From: Rhodobacteraceae bacterium M385
GTDB taxonomy: Bacteria; Pseudomonadota; Alphaproteobacteria; Rhodobacterales; Rhodobacteraceae
NCBI GenBank assembly: GCA_025141835.1
Contig: CP081102.1
Coordinates: forward strand, 3,348,001-3,412,000
Reading direction: 5' to 3'
DNA length: 64,000 nucleotides
Positions 7,632 through 16,159 of this stretch are shown here, one piece after another. The notes below the pieces were generated by a model. That model saw only the letters and a program-made list of their open reading frames with translations. It was not told where the DNA came from and searched no databases. The position numbers and the translations under genes are program-made. The first letter of the stretch is position 1. Every line of letters starts with the position of its first letter.

Positions 7632-9179
7632 ATGACCACGCTCGCCCCCACTTTCTCCGACGATCAGGCCCAAGCCCACGACCGCATAACCGAGGTTTTG
7701 CGGGAAATGGGTGTGGATATCGACAACGATACCCTCGTGCCTGCCAAAGACACCCACTCTCAGGTGCTCGCCGTGACCGGCAAGGCGGGGTCAGGCAAAA
7801 CGCTGTTGCTGGCCGAACTGGTCAAAGCGCTGGAACGCACCGGGGTGGAAATCGTCTCAGGCGATTGGGAAGGCAAACGCCGTAAGGAACGGCGCACCGT
7901 GGCGGTTCTTGCGCCGACCAACAAAGCGGCCTCTGTGCTTCGGAACCGAGGCGTTCCGGCCACAACGATCCACCGCATCCTCTATACGCCGATGTACGAC
8001 CCGGAATTCGAGAAGGTCGCCGAATGGCTGGCAGGTCAAGGGGAGCGCCCGGTGATCGAGGCCCTGACCGATGCCGCCATGGACCGCGCGAAAGAGGTCT
8101 ACGAGGCCACCAAATCCGTCCCCGCTGCCCTTGCCTCTGCGGGCCTGCGCGGGTCCGACTTCATCACCGGATGGAAGCGGCGCGAAGATGGGCTGGATAT
8201 CGGGCTGATCGATGAATCCTCCATGCTCGATGACAAGCAGTTCCAGGATCTGAAAGAGATCTTCCCCACCCTCGTCCTGTTCGGCGACCCGGCCCAACTT
8301 GCCCCCGTGGGCCAATCGGGCGCGATGATCTTCGACCGTTTCAAAGGCGACAACCTGCTGCATCTGGGCCGGGTCCACCGCCAAGACGCCGATAACCCGA
8401 TCCTCGATCTGGCTCACGCGCTGGGAGACCCGCAACTGGAATTCCGCGACTTCGAGCAGATGATAGAAGAGGCCGCCGCCCGCGACGACCGGGTGGTCGT
8501 CAGCCCTCGGGCCAATTCCGATATGATGGCGCGGTCCCCGGTACTGGTCTGGCGTAACGCCACGCGCATCCGGCTGATTGCCGCGTTCCGATCCGCGTTC
8601 GGCGCGGGCGATGATGAGATCCTGCCCGGCGAGCCGCTGATCTGCGACGGCATCGAGTTGCCCCTCAAACACCGCAAGAAACGCATCGACCTAGAGGCGC
8701 GTGGCCTGATCAAAGGCGCGCCGGTGATCTATCTGGGACCGGGCAACAAACCGGGCTTTTCCCGATTGCATGTCATGGGCGCGGAAACTCCTCGCTTTTC
8801 CGCCGCCTCGATCGTGAAGATCGAGAAACCAGGGGAAGAGGAACCCTTCCTCCCCTACGCCGCCCGCATGGGGGCCGCGTTCCTTCATGGCGCGGCGGTA
8901 ACGATGCACAAGGCGCAGGGTTCACAATGGCCCGAAGTGCAGGTCTTCGCCCCCGATCTCTATGCCGCCTCTCGGGCGGGCAGGATGGAGGCAGGACAGG
9001 CGCTGTGGAAACGGCTGGCCTATGTGGCGATCACGCGCGCGGAAGAGCGGCTGATCTGGGTGACACGCTACATGCTGTCTCGCCCGGAAAATGACCTCAA
9101 CACCGACGACCTGATCGTGAAGGCCGCCCCTCTGGCGCTGGAATCCGAGGACAATCCCGACGGGACGACGCCGGGCTGA
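7632..9179 (+). CDS. RecD-like ATP-dependent DNA helicase
   Basis: This 515-residue superfamily 1 helicase has a Walker A motif TGKAGSGKT at residues 49-57, a Walker B-like LIDESSMLD, motif III-like LFGDPAQLAPVGQSG, and a UvrD C2 end with TMHKAQGSQW and YVAITRAEERL. It lacks RecB and RecC partners nearby and is shorter than RecD2 proteins, so it is a stand-alone RecD-like or AAA_30 helicase. A role in replication-fork or recombination processing is inferred from the family only. Confidence 0.85.
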   Translation: MTTLAPTFSDDQAQAHDRITEVLREMGVDIDNDTLVPAKDTHSQVLAVTGKAGSGKTLLLAELVKALERTGVEIVSGDWEGKRRKERRTVAVLAPTNKAASVLRNRGVPATTIHRILYTPMYDPEFEKVAEWLAGQGERPVIEALTDAAMDRAKEVYEATKSVPAALASAGLRGSDFITGWKRREDGLDIGLIDESSMLDDKQFQDLKEIFPTLVLFGDPAQLAPVGQSGAMIFDRFKGDNLLHLGRVHRQDADNPILDLAHALGDPQLEFRDFEQMIEEAAARDDRVVVSPRANSDMMARSPVLVWRNATRIRLIAAFRSAFGAGDDEILPGEPLICDGIELPLKHRKKRIDLEARGLIKGAPVIYLGPGNKPGFSRLHVMGAETPRFSAASIVKIEKPGEEEPFLPYAARMGAAFLHGAAVTMHKAQGSQWPEVQVFAPDLYAASRAGRMEAGQALWKRLAYVAITRAEERLIWVTRYMLSRPENDLNTDDLIVKAAPLALESEDNPDGTTPG

Positions 9180-9194
9180 CAAAGATGCTTTTCA

Positions 9195-9223
9195 GTGTAC
9201 GCGGTGTGTACGCTCCGGTGTAC
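9195..9223. promoter_or_regulatory. Triple GTGTAC repeat upstream of an SDR gene
   Basis: GTGTAC occurs at 9195-9200, 9206-9211 and 9218-9223, spaced 11 and 12 bases, roughly one helical turn. The array lies about 40 bases before the SDR start codon, where a regulator would bind. No regulator gene is adjacent. Confidence 0.45.
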
Positions 9224-9261
9224 AGATGTCACAGGCCGATCTTGCTGTAGGAGAATACCCC

Positions 9262-9990
9262 ATGAAAACCATTCTCATCACCGGCGCCAGTTCCGGCATC
9301 GGCCGCGCCACAGCCGAAGCTTTCTTGGCCGACGGCTGGCGCGTCGCCCTCCTCGCGCGCCGCCGCGCGCTCCTCGCAGATGTGACCCGTGGGCATGAGA
9401 ATGCCCTCGCCCTGCCGGGCGACGTGACACGCCTGGAAGACATGGAAAACGCCGTGGCCGAAGTGGTGGCAAAATGGGGCCGCCTGGACGCCGTGTTCAA
9501 CAACGCCGGTATCTTCTCGCCCCAGGGCACCATTGACGAAATCGACGTAAATGACTGGCATCAAAGCGTTTCTGTAAACCTCACGGGCATGTTCAACACC
9601 GCGCGCGCCGCCTTCGCTCAGATGCGTGCCCAAGACCCCCAGGGCGGCCGGATCATCAACAACGGCTCCCTCTCCGCACACTCCCCCCGCGAAGGCTCGA
9701 TCTGCTACACGACCACAAAACACGGCGTCACAGGCCTGACCAAAACCCTCAGCCTCGATGGCCGCCCCTTCGGCATCGCAGCGGGCCAAATCGACATCGG
9801 CAACGCCCGCACCGACCTCGTCGATGCCCTGAATGAACGCCGTATCTCAGACGGCAAACCCTTGATGGATATGATGAATGTGGCCGAGGCCGCCCAAGCG
9901 GTCCTGCATATGGCAAACATGCCTGCCTCCGCCAATGTGCTGTTCCAAACCATCCTCGCCACCAACATGCCCTACGTGGGGCGCGGCTAG
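9262..9990 (+). CDS. Short-chain dehydrogenase/reductase
   Basis: This classical SDR of 242 residues has the nucleotide-binding TGASSGIG at 7-14, NNAG at 80-83, and the catalytic Ser136, Tyr149 and Lys153 (YTTTK). It should be an NAD(P)-dependent oxidoreductase, but the substrate cannot be predicted. The ATG at 9262 is chosen because AGGAGA lies 7 bases upstream; a longer frame from 9226 adds residues ahead of the Rossmann strand. A GC-rich intergenic repeat follows the stop, and a triple GTGTAC motif precedes the gene. Confidence 0.8.
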   Translation: MKTILITGASSGIGRATAEAFLADGWRVALLARRRALLADVTRGHENALALPGDVTRLEDMENAVAEVVAKWGRLDAVFNNAGIFSPQGTIDEIDVNDWHQSVSVNLTGMFNTARAAFAQMRAQDPQGGRIINNGSLSAHSPREGSICYTTTKHGVTGLTKTLSLDGRPFGIAAGQIDIGNARTDLVDALNERRISDGKPLMDMMNVAEAAQAVLHMANMPASANVLFQTILATNMPYVGRG

Positions 9991-9997
9991 TCCCAGC

Positions 9998-10070
9998 TTC
10001 ATCTTTTCAAAAATATCGCGGGGGAAAGGCGGGCCCTTCGGGGCCGTCTTGGGGGCAGCGCCCCCCAACT
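9998..10070 (+). repeat. Dispersed intergenic repeat, copy A
   Basis: The element starts CTTCATCTTTTCAAAAATA and contains two hairpins: GGCCC-TTCG-GGGCC at 10032-10045 and GGGGGC-AGC-GCCCCC at 10051-10065. Its box A and GGGGC-AGC-GCCCC hairpin recur at 45253-45316, and diverged or partial copies lie at 51075-51146 and 46827-46844. It sits between convergent genes and may also stop transcription. Confidence 0.55.
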
Positions 10071-10081
10071 TCTAAAAAGAC

Positions 10082-10465
10082 TCAATCCGGCGTCCGCACC
10101 CATTCCGACCTCCAGGTCGGCGCCTCAAACGGATCAGGCCAAAACTCTCGTTGCAAAGCGATCAAATTGCCTCTCACCGTGTGAAACGTCAGCGCCGTGG
10201 CACGCACGTCCCCGTCGCTCACGCAGACCTCCGTTACAATCTGATGTCCCTGCCCCACGATGCGCCGAAGATCGAAGGTCCACAGCCCCTTGGACGGGTA
10301 GGCCGAGTTCACCGCAGCAAAGTTCTCACGGCCTTCAATCACCTCATCGGATTGCGGCCACTGAAGTCGAAAATCTTCTGTCAAACAAAGGCTTGCCGCA
10401 TGGAAATCATTGCTGGCCATAGCCTTCCAGAATCCGCGCACGACCTTCTGGGAAGCTGAGCTCAT
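10082..10465 (-). CDS. SnoaL-like / NTF2-fold protein
   Basis: The 127-residue protein has the small NTF2-like fold pattern: an N-terminal helix (SQKVVRGFWKAMASNDFHAA), then LTEDFRLQWPQ and a beta-rich remainder with aromatic residues. SnoaL-like proteins range from isomerases and dehydratases to binding proteins, so no function is assigned. It is convergent with the SDR gene and separated from it by repeat copy A. Confidence 0.65.
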   Translation of the reverse strand: MSSASQKVVRGFWKAMASNDFHAASLCLTEDFRLQWPQSDEVIEGRENFAAVNSAYPSKGLWTFDLRRIVGQGHQIVTEVCVSDGDVRATALTFHTVRGNLIALQREFWPDPFEAPTWRSEWVRTPD

Positions 10466-10490
10466 AGGAGCCCCCTACGGGCCGCCGAAC

Positions 10491-11246
10491 TCACGCGCGA
10501 ATATAGCGGAATACGGCAGAGGCCATCCATCCTGCCAGAATGGCGATCGCCAACGACAAGATGCCGTAGACCAAGGGCCGCTCATGGGCGAGATTATAGA
10601 TGAACCGTTCCAAACCGACTTTCCGCACCGCGATATCTTGCTCATACACGTCGAGGACTTCGCCCCCACGGGTCAAGAATATGCGCGTGCGGTAGTCACC
10701 TTCAACCAAGTTCGCAGGCAATTGGATCACTGTGTCGAACAAAGTTTCGTTACGCAGCCTCACGCTGCTTTCGTTCAACTGGTACAAATCCTCGGATTCT
10801 CTGATGCGGATCAACGCCTCGGTGAAGTTTTCGGCATCCGCCACCCCAAGCCCCACAGCGCGGATCGCTCTTGGGATCGACACCCTGTGGCGCAAATCCT
10901 CTGTATCAGAAATCGTGGCCCCAAAACCTGCCGTGGTTGCCACAGCGTAGAACGACGGGGCGGAATCCACTTCGACGGCGTCGGTGTTCACCCAGATACC
11001 AAAGCGGCGATCCTTCCGGCGCACGGCCACGGGCATCGACGGACCTTCCACGGTGATAATCACCTCCAGGTCGCCCTCAGGTGCGGGCGCGGTCCGGCTA
11101 ACGGCGCCGAAGATCATGATCTCCGAGCCTTCAAAGTTCGCGGTAATGTTGATGGCATCTTGCGACAGCCCTGCCACCACCTCTTCTGCGTCAGCAGCAG
11201 AGACACCTGCGAGGAGCGTAGCGAGGAGAAGCGCGATCACTCTCAA
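10491..11246 (-). CDS. TIGR02186 family (Alph_Pro_TM) membrane-anchored protein
   Basis: This 251-residue protein has a signal peptide (residues 1-20), an extracytoplasmic beta-rich domain starting EEVVAGLSQDAINITANFEG, and a C-terminal membrane span (about 226-246). The pattern fits the alphaproteobacterial family TIGR02186. Members are usually next to a TSUP sulfite/sulfonate exporter, as here, where its start overlaps the exporter stop by four bases (ATGA). It may be an accessory subunit of that transporter; the family has no proven function that I know of. Confidence 0.8.
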   Translation of the reverse strand: MRVIALLLATLLAGVSAADAEEVVAGLSQDAINITANFEGSEIMIFGAVSRTAPAPEGDLEVIITVEGPSMPVAVRRKDRRFGIWVNTDAVEVDSAPSFYAVATTAGFGATISDTEDLRHRVSIPRAIRAVGLGVADAENFTEALIRIRESEDLYQLNESSVRLRNETLFDTVIQLPANLVEGDYRTRIFLTRGGEVLDVYEQDIAVRKVGLERFIYNLAHERPLVYGILSLAIAILAGWMASAVFRYIRA

Positions 11247-12166
11247 TGGCTTGCCCCCGCGCCAACGGAATACAACTCTGCCGGCATAACCAGCAGGTCA
11301 AAACCAAGTTTCCCGCACACTGCCAATACCATGATCGCCAACAGAATCCGCAACTGCTCGGCCTTCAGCTTCGTTCCGATACGCGCGCCAATCTGGGCGC
11401 CTACGACGCCGCCCACCAGAAGCAGGACGGCCAAAACCATATCTACCGTGTAGTTCGTCGTGGCGTGCATCAGCGTAGAAAACGCCGTGACGAAGATGAT
11501 CTGAAACAGCGATGTCCCAACAACAACCTTGGTCGGCATGCCCAACAGGTAGATCATCGCAGGCACCATGATGAAGCCACCGCCGACACCCATGATCGCC
11601 GATAAAACGCCCACGAACAGCCCCACGATCAGCGGCGGGATCACCGATACATATAACCCCGAAGTCCGAAACCGCATCTTGAGCGGCAACGCATGAATCC
11701 AGCCGCGCTGACGGCGCTTGGGTGGCACAACGCCCCCGGCGCTACGGGCTTTGCGGATCGCGTTGAGGCTTTCGAAGAACATCAACCCGCCGATGATCCC
11801 AAGGAACACAACGTAACAAAGCTTCACCAGCAGATCGACTTGGCCAATCGCGGTGAGCATTGCAAAGACCTGGACGCCGATCGCGGCGCCAATCAGACCG
11901 CCGACAAGCAGCACCCCGCCCATCTTCAGATCAACGGTCTTGCGCTTGAAATGCGCCAACACGCCCGAGAAGGACGACGCGACAATCTGGTTCGCCTCGG
12001 TCGCAACGGCCACGGCGGGCGGAATACCGATGAAGAACAAAAGCGGGGTCATCAAGAACCCGCCACCGACACCAAACATCCCCGAAAGGATACCCACAAG
12101 TCCGCCCAACCCCAGCAGAAGGAACGCATTCACGCTCACCTCGGCAATCGGTAGGTAGATTTGCAT
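11243..12166 (-). CDS. TSUP family exporter (TauE/SafE-like)
   Basis: This polytopic membrane protein of about 307 residues has two internally repeated halves, each with a glycine-rich GVGGGF motif (MFGVGGGFLMTPLLFF and IMGVGGGFIMVPAMIY), the hallmark of TauE/SafE/TSUP transporters of sulfite, sulfonates or related anions. I placed the start at the ATG at 12166, which has AAGGTC upstream; the frame is open to 12220. It is translationally coupled to the TIGR02186 partner downstream. The substrate is inferred from the family only. Confidence 0.8.
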   Translation of the reverse strand: MQIYLPIAEVSVNAFLLLGLGGLVGILSGMFGVGGGFLMTPLLFFIGIPPAVAVATEANQIVASSFSGVLAHFKRKTVDLKMGGVLLVGGLIGAAIGVQVFAMLTAIGQVDLLVKLCYVVFLGIIGGLMFFESLNAIRKARSAGGVVPPKRRQRGWIHALPLKMRFRTSGLYVSVIPPLIVGLFVGVLSAIMGVGGGFIMVPAMIYLLGMPTKVVVGTSLFQIIFVTAFSTLMHATTNYTVDMVLAVLLLVGGVVGAQIGARIGTKLKAEQLRILLAIMVLAVCGKLGFDLLVMPAELYSVGAGASH

Positions 12167-12408
12167 GTCGGTCGGACCTTTTTGTCGCTGTGATTGCGTG
12201 TAACCCGGCTTGCCCTGCAAATGCCAGTGCAGCGGCTGCGGCGAAAAGCCATAGCCGGATGTTGACTTTCACTGCACCCAATTCGCGACCAGATTCAAGG
12301 GCGTTTTGAGAATATGGGTCTCAAAATCCGATCGGCATTCATCGCGCACCAAAAAAATGTCTTCCCCCTGCCAAGGGTTGCCGAACGAGCCCCGTCATAA
12401 GGTATGAG

Positions 12409-12951
12409 ATGCGCATGAACGTGAGTGATGAAAACCTGGCCCTAGCGGCAGCAGGCGGCGATGGGGCCGCGTATCAGCTGTTGCTGAGCCGCGTCTATGA
12501 TCGCCTGTTTGGACTGTGTTTCCGACTCACCGGAAGCCGGGCCGAGGCGGAAGACTTGACCCAAGACATCTGCCTCGCGCTACCCGGAAAGCTATCGGGA
12601 TACCGGGCGCAGGCAAAAGTGACGACGTGGCTTTACCGGGTCGCGGTGAATGCCGCCACGGATCGGCGCAGGCGGCAAGCCAGTTACACGCGGGCCACCG
12701 ATGGGTGGGCCGATTGGGAGGTGGACCGTGTGCAATCGGCGCAGGAAGCCACCGAGGCAACGGCGTGGCTGTATCGCGCGCTGGCGGAACTGTCGCCCTC
12801 GCTTCGGGACACGCTGGCGCTGGTGCTGGACGACGTCACCCACACCGAGGCGGCGGAGATTCTGGGCGTTTCCGAGGGCACAATTTCGTGGCGCGTTGCA
12901 GAAGCCAAGAAGAAGCTACGGGCATTGAAAGCAGAGGAGGAGGACCAATGA
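12409..12951 (+). CDS. ECF-type RNA polymerase sigma factor
   Basis: This 180-residue sigma-70 family protein has region 2 (YDRLFGLCFRLTGSRAEAEDLTQDICLALPGKL, with WLYRVAVNAATDRRRR) and region 4 (LRDTLALVLDDVTHTEAAEILGVSEGTISWRVAEAKKKLR) and no domain between, the ECF architecture. It directs polymerase to a specific promoter set, probably under control of its operon partner. Its stop overlaps the start of the VWA gene (ATGA), so the two are produced together. No classical zinc anti-sigma gene is adjacent. Confidence 0.85.
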   Translation: MRMNVSDENLALAAAGGDGAAYQLLLSRVYDRLFGLCFRLTGSRAEAEDLTQDICLALPGKLSGYRAQAKVTTWLYRVAVNAATDRRRRQASYTRATDGWADWEVDRVQSAQEATEATAWLYRALAELSPSLRDTLALVLDDVTHTEAAEILGVSEGTISWRVAEAKKKLRALKAEEEDQ

Positions 12952-15020
12952 CCTCCAATAATTTCAACGATCTAGACGACCTGAAGCGCGCGATGGCCGA
13001 AGCCACGCCTACGCCCGATGCTGCCCGCAAGGCCGAGGCGATGGCGCGCTCGCTAGAAATCTTCAACCGCGCCCAAGGATCGCAGGATGCGGCGCGTCAA
13101 ACCTCTGAGACCCCGAAAGATCGGGGCTTTTTCAGAGGAGCTTTTGACATGTTGATTTCCAAGACCCCCATTCTAAAAACCGGCGGCGCATTGACCGCCA
13201 CCACCGCCCTTGTCGGGGTCGGTCTTTTATTTCTGAGCCCACAGGGCCAAGAATTGCTGCAAGCCCCGTCAGAGGTGCCTGCACCAATCACTTCCGCGCC
13301 CCCTGTTACCGCTCCGGCCCAAGCCGAGGTGGATGTGGCCGACGACGCGCTTGTTGCGGCGCCGATGATCGTGGCTGAAATGGCCGATACCGATGCGGAG
13401 GCGGAACTCGCGCCCCCCGCCGCCCCGCGCCCCCTCACCGCGATGCCTGCCGCCCCTGTCGCCGGGGATTCGGATCAGGGCGGTCTTGCCGGAATTGCCG
13501 CACCGCTGGGGGCGATTTCCCAGCAAGGTTACGGCAATTCCGCTGCGGTGGCTGCGCTGCCGCAAGGGCGTATCGCGCCGCTTGTGCAGGACCTCGCCCC
13601 CGCCCCCGCGCCGCTGAGTGAAGAATACGCCAATGCCGATGCCAATCCCTTGCAGGTGGTCGCCGAAGACCCGGTTTCGACCTTCTCGATTGATGTGGAC
13701 ACGGCCTCTTACGCGTTGCTGCGCTCGACCCTAAACCAAGGGCAATTGCCCGCGCCCGATGCCGTGCGGATCGAAGAGATGGTGAACTACTTCCCCTACG
13801 ACTACCCTGCCCCCACGGCTGACGACATCAGCCCGTTCCGCCCTACGGTGCAAGTGTTCCAGACCCCTTGGAACCCTGACACGCAGCTTTTGCACATCGG
13901 CATTCAGGGCGAGATGCCCGCCATTGACGACCGGCCGCCCCTGAACCTCGTGTTATTGATCGACACGTCGGGCTCCATGAATGACCCTGCGAAACTGCCG
14001 CTGCTGATCCAGTCCTTCCGGCTGATGTTGGATCGCCTCGCCCCCGATGATGAGGTCGCCATCGTGACCTATGCCGGCAGTGCAGGCGTGGCGCTGGCGC
14101 CCACACCAGCCAGCGACACAGCCACGATTTCGGCCGCGCTGACGGCCCTGCAAGCGGGTGGCGGTACCAACGGCGTCGGCGGGCTGGAAGAAGCCTACCG
14201 CCTTGCCGCCGAGATGACGGATGACGGCGATGTAAGCCGCGTCTTGCTGGCCACGGACGGGGATTTCAACGTCGGCATCAACGACCCCACTGCGTTGGAG
14301 AACTACATCGCCGAGCAGCGCGAGACGGGCATCTACCTCAGCGTGTTGGGGTTCGGGCGCGGTAACCTGCAAGACGACACGATGCAGGCCTTGGCGCAGA
14401 ACGGCAACGGCACCGCCGCCTATATCGACACCCTCCACGAGGCTCAGCGGGTGTTGGTGGACCAAATGGCGGGCGCATTGTTCCCCATCGCGGACGATCT
14501 GAAAGTGCAGGTTGAGTTCAATCCCGAAGTGATCGCCGAGTATCGCCTGATCGGCTATGAGACCCGCGCCTTGGCCCGAGAAGATTTCGCCAACGACGCC
14601 GTAGACGCGGGCGACATCGGGGCGGGCCATTCGGTGACGGCGATCTACGAGGTGACGCCCGTAGGTTCCCCCGCCGTGTTGGTGGCCCCTCTGCGGTATG
14701 CTTCCGATGATGGAACAGAAGCGCGTTATGGCGAAGAACTGGGCTTCATCTCGTTGCGGTGGAAAGAACCGGGCGAGGAAGACAGCACCCTGATCGACTT
14801 CCCCATCGCCGCTGCTGTTGCAGAGCCGGGCACAGAGGCACAATTCGCCGCCGCTATTGCAGGTTTCGGGCAGCTTCTACGCGGCTCGGACTTCTTGGGC
14901 GATTGGGACTACGCGGACGCGATCGCGCTGGCCAACGCAAACCGGGGCGAAGATGAATTCGGCTACCGGACCGAGGCCGTGCAACTGATGCGTCTGGCCG
15001 AAAGTCTGGCGCGCCAATAG
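12948..15020 (+). CDS. Membrane-anchored von Willebrand factor A protein
   Basis: The 690-residue protein has an N-terminal cytoplasmic region of about 75 residues, a membrane span at about 76-97, a long Pro/Ala-rich linker, a VWA domain with the metal-binding MIDAS motif DTSGSM (Asp339, Ser341, Ser343), and a C-terminal region like that of YfbK-type VWA proteins (DUF3520). The start at 12948 is set by GAGGAGGAG just upstream and by the ATGA overlap with the sigma gene. The layout suggests that the N-terminus acts on the sigma factor while the VWA part senses something outside; this is inference. Confidence 0.8.
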   Translation: MTSNNFNDLDDLKRAMAEATPTPDAARKAEAMARSLEIFNRAQGSQDAARQTSETPKDRGFFRGAFDMLISKTPILKTGGALTATTALVGVGLLFLSPQGQELLQAPSEVPAPITSAPPVTAPAQAEVDVADDALVAAPMIVAEMADTDAEAELAPPAAPRPLTAMPAAPVAGDSDQGGLAGIAAPLGAISQQGYGNSAAVAALPQGRIAPLVQDLAPAPAPLSEEYANADANPLQVVAEDPVSTFSIDVDTASYALLRSTLNQGQLPAPDAVRIEEMVNYFPYDYPAPTADDISPFRPTVQVFQTPWNPDTQLLHIGIQGEMPAIDDRPPLNLVLLIDTSGSMNDPAKLPLLIQSFRLMLDRLAPDDEVAIVTYAGSAGVALAPTPASDTATISAALTALQAGGGTNGVGGLEEAYRLAAEMTDDGDVSRVLLATDGDFNVGINDPTALENYIAEQRETGIYLSVLGFGRGNLQDDTMQALAQNGNGTAAYIDTLHEAQRVLVDQMAGALFPIADDLKVQVEFNPEVIAEYRLIGYETRALAREDFANDAVDAGDIGAGHSVTAIYEVTPVGSPAVLVAPLRYASDDGTEARYGEELGFISLRWKEPGEEDSTLIDFPIAAAVAEPGTEAQFAAAIAGFGQLLRGSDFLGDWDYADAIALANANRGEDEFGYRTEAVQLMRLAESLARQ

Positions 15021-15026
15021 AACCCG

Positions 15027-15054
15027 TGCCCTCGCGCTCCATTGTGCGGGGGCA
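15027..15054. terminator. Hairpin between convergent genes
   Basis: TGCCCTCGC at 15027-15035 pairs with GCGGGGGCA at 15046-15054 apart from one mismatch. It lies between the convergent VWA and YdeI-like genes and may serve both as a terminator. It has no T-run. Confidence 0.4.
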
Positions 15055-15066
15055 ACCGACGGTACG

Positions 15067-15687
15067 TCACCGATCCATCGCGCCCTTCCCGGCAAAAATC
15101 TTGTCTCGGAATTTCTCGATCCGCGCGAACCGGGTCTCTGGCTTTTTCGCTGATCCAATAGCGATGGCGTAGCTTTTCTGGCGTCCAGGCGTGAGCGCCG
15201 CAAAGGCCTCGGCAAGATCGGGGTCACCGTCGAGCGCCTTTAGCAACTCAGCGGGAAGTTCTATCGCGTGATCTTCCTTGGGCGGCTTGATCCCCTTGGT
15301 GGCATACTCCTTCGCCTCGGCCAGATAGGCGGCGATGATCGATGCCATCCTTGTAACGTCGGAGCTTGAATAGAATCGGATCACACTGGGGTGGCGGGTG
15401 TTGGGGCCCTTGCGCTCGAACACCGCTTCTGGGTCTTTCATCAAGGCGGGGTTGAAAAACGTCAGCCGAAAATCGGACCGAAACGCCCCGAGAATCACGA
15501 TGTTCCGGCCCGCATGGACGTAGCAAGGATGACCCCATTTCACTGTTTCCCCCAGCCCGGCCTCCTGGCAGAGTTGGCGCAAATAGGCCAAGCCTTCGGC
15601 CCATTGATGGACGGAGCAGGCCGGCGTCGCAAAGCGATCGCACCGACCGCAGCCCTGGGCAAAATAGTCGTCAATGTCAGAGATCAT
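15067..15687 (-). CDS. YdeI/OmpD-associated family protein
   Basis: The 206-residue protein combines a DUF1801-like fold (ETVKWGHPCYVHAGRNIVILGAFRSDFRLTFFNPALMKD) with the YdeI-type C-terminal region (ELPAELLKALDGDPDLAEAFAALTPGRQKSYAIAIGSAKKPETRFARIEK). These proteins are widespread and poorly characterised. An N-terminal cluster (CGRCDRFATPAC) with three cysteines is notable. It is monocistronic as far as I can see, convergent with the VWA gene and upstream of a tRNA remnant region. Confidence 0.7.
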   Translation of the reverse strand: MISDIDDYFAQGCGRCDRFATPACSVHQWAEGLAYLRQLCQEAGLGETVKWGHPCYVHAGRNIVILGAFRSDFRLTFFNPALMKDPEAVFERKGPNTRHPSVIRFYSSSDVTRMASIIAAYLAEAKEYATKGIKPPKEDHAIELPAELLKALDGDPDLAEAFAALTPGRQKSYAIAIGSAKKPETRFARIEKFRDKIFAGKGAMDR

Positions 15688-15882
15688 GGTGGTTGGTCCC
15701 GCAGGTTTCGATCAACGGTAGCCCAGAGAGATGGCGACGATCAATTCAACGCGGGAGAGCTAAGGCGAGCGGGAGGATTGCTCTCGGGACTTCTTAGACT
15801 AGGGAGCTTTTGCCCTTTCGGGACATCTTCCTGCGGAAAATAGCCTGTGGGGCCTGCGCTCTTTGCAATGCAAAGAGCTTAC
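15688..15882. other. Intergenic stretch with a long perfect inverted repeat
   Basis: I see no gene in this stretch. It holds a perfect inverted repeat: GCTCTTTGCA at 15858-15867 and TGCAAAGAGC at 15869-15878 with a single central base. This could be an operator or a hairpin. It lies a few bases from a duplicated tRNA 3' end. Confidence 0.45.
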
Positions 15883-15911
15883 GGTGGAGCCTAGCGGGAT
15901 CGAACCGCTGA
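15883..15911 (-). repeat. Duplicated 3' end of tRNA-Ala (att-like scar)
   Basis: The 29 bases at 15883-15911 are identical to 15995-16023, the T-arm and acceptor 3' half of the intact tRNA-Ala. The match stops abruptly beyond that, so this is not a second functional tRNA. Such 3'-end duplications arise when an element integrates into a tRNA gene. Only 83 bases separate the copies. Confidence 0.7.
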
Positions 15912-15993
15912 TCCCAAGCGCGTGCGTAGCACCGCAAGGGTCATGCGCCATCGGTCGGGCAGGACCGAGGTATCAAATGAACCATTGGAAAAA

Positions 15994-16069
15994 TGGTGGA
16001 GCCTAGCGGGATCGAACCGCTGACCTCCTGCATGCCATGCAGGCGCTCTCCCAGCTGAGCTAAGGCCCC
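15994..16069 (-). tRNA. tRNA-Ala (GGC)
   Basis: Read on the minus strand, the sequence starts GGGGCCTTAGCTCAGCTGGG and ends in an encoded CCA. The acceptor stem, D-arm, anticodon stem CCTGC/GCAGG and the T-arm GGTTCGATCC are all intact. The seven-base anticodon loop ATGGCAT places GGC at positions 34-36, so it reads GCC alanine codons. A partial copy of its 3' end lies 83 bases away. Confidence 0.93.
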
Positions 16070-16159
16070 ATTGGCGGGCGGTGTAAGGCCGGGGCGCAGG
16101 CCGCGCAAGCGAAAAATCTGCTTGAGCGTCATTTCCCGGCCTAACCGTCCGTTGCTAGG

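Noticed and set aside
13953..14843. Minus-strand open frame opposite the VWA gene
   Set aside because: Antisense to a clear VWA coding sequence and without any motif.
15883..15911. Second tRNA gene next to tRNA-Ala
   Set aside because: Only the 3' half is present; there is no D-arm or anticodon arm, so it is a fragment.
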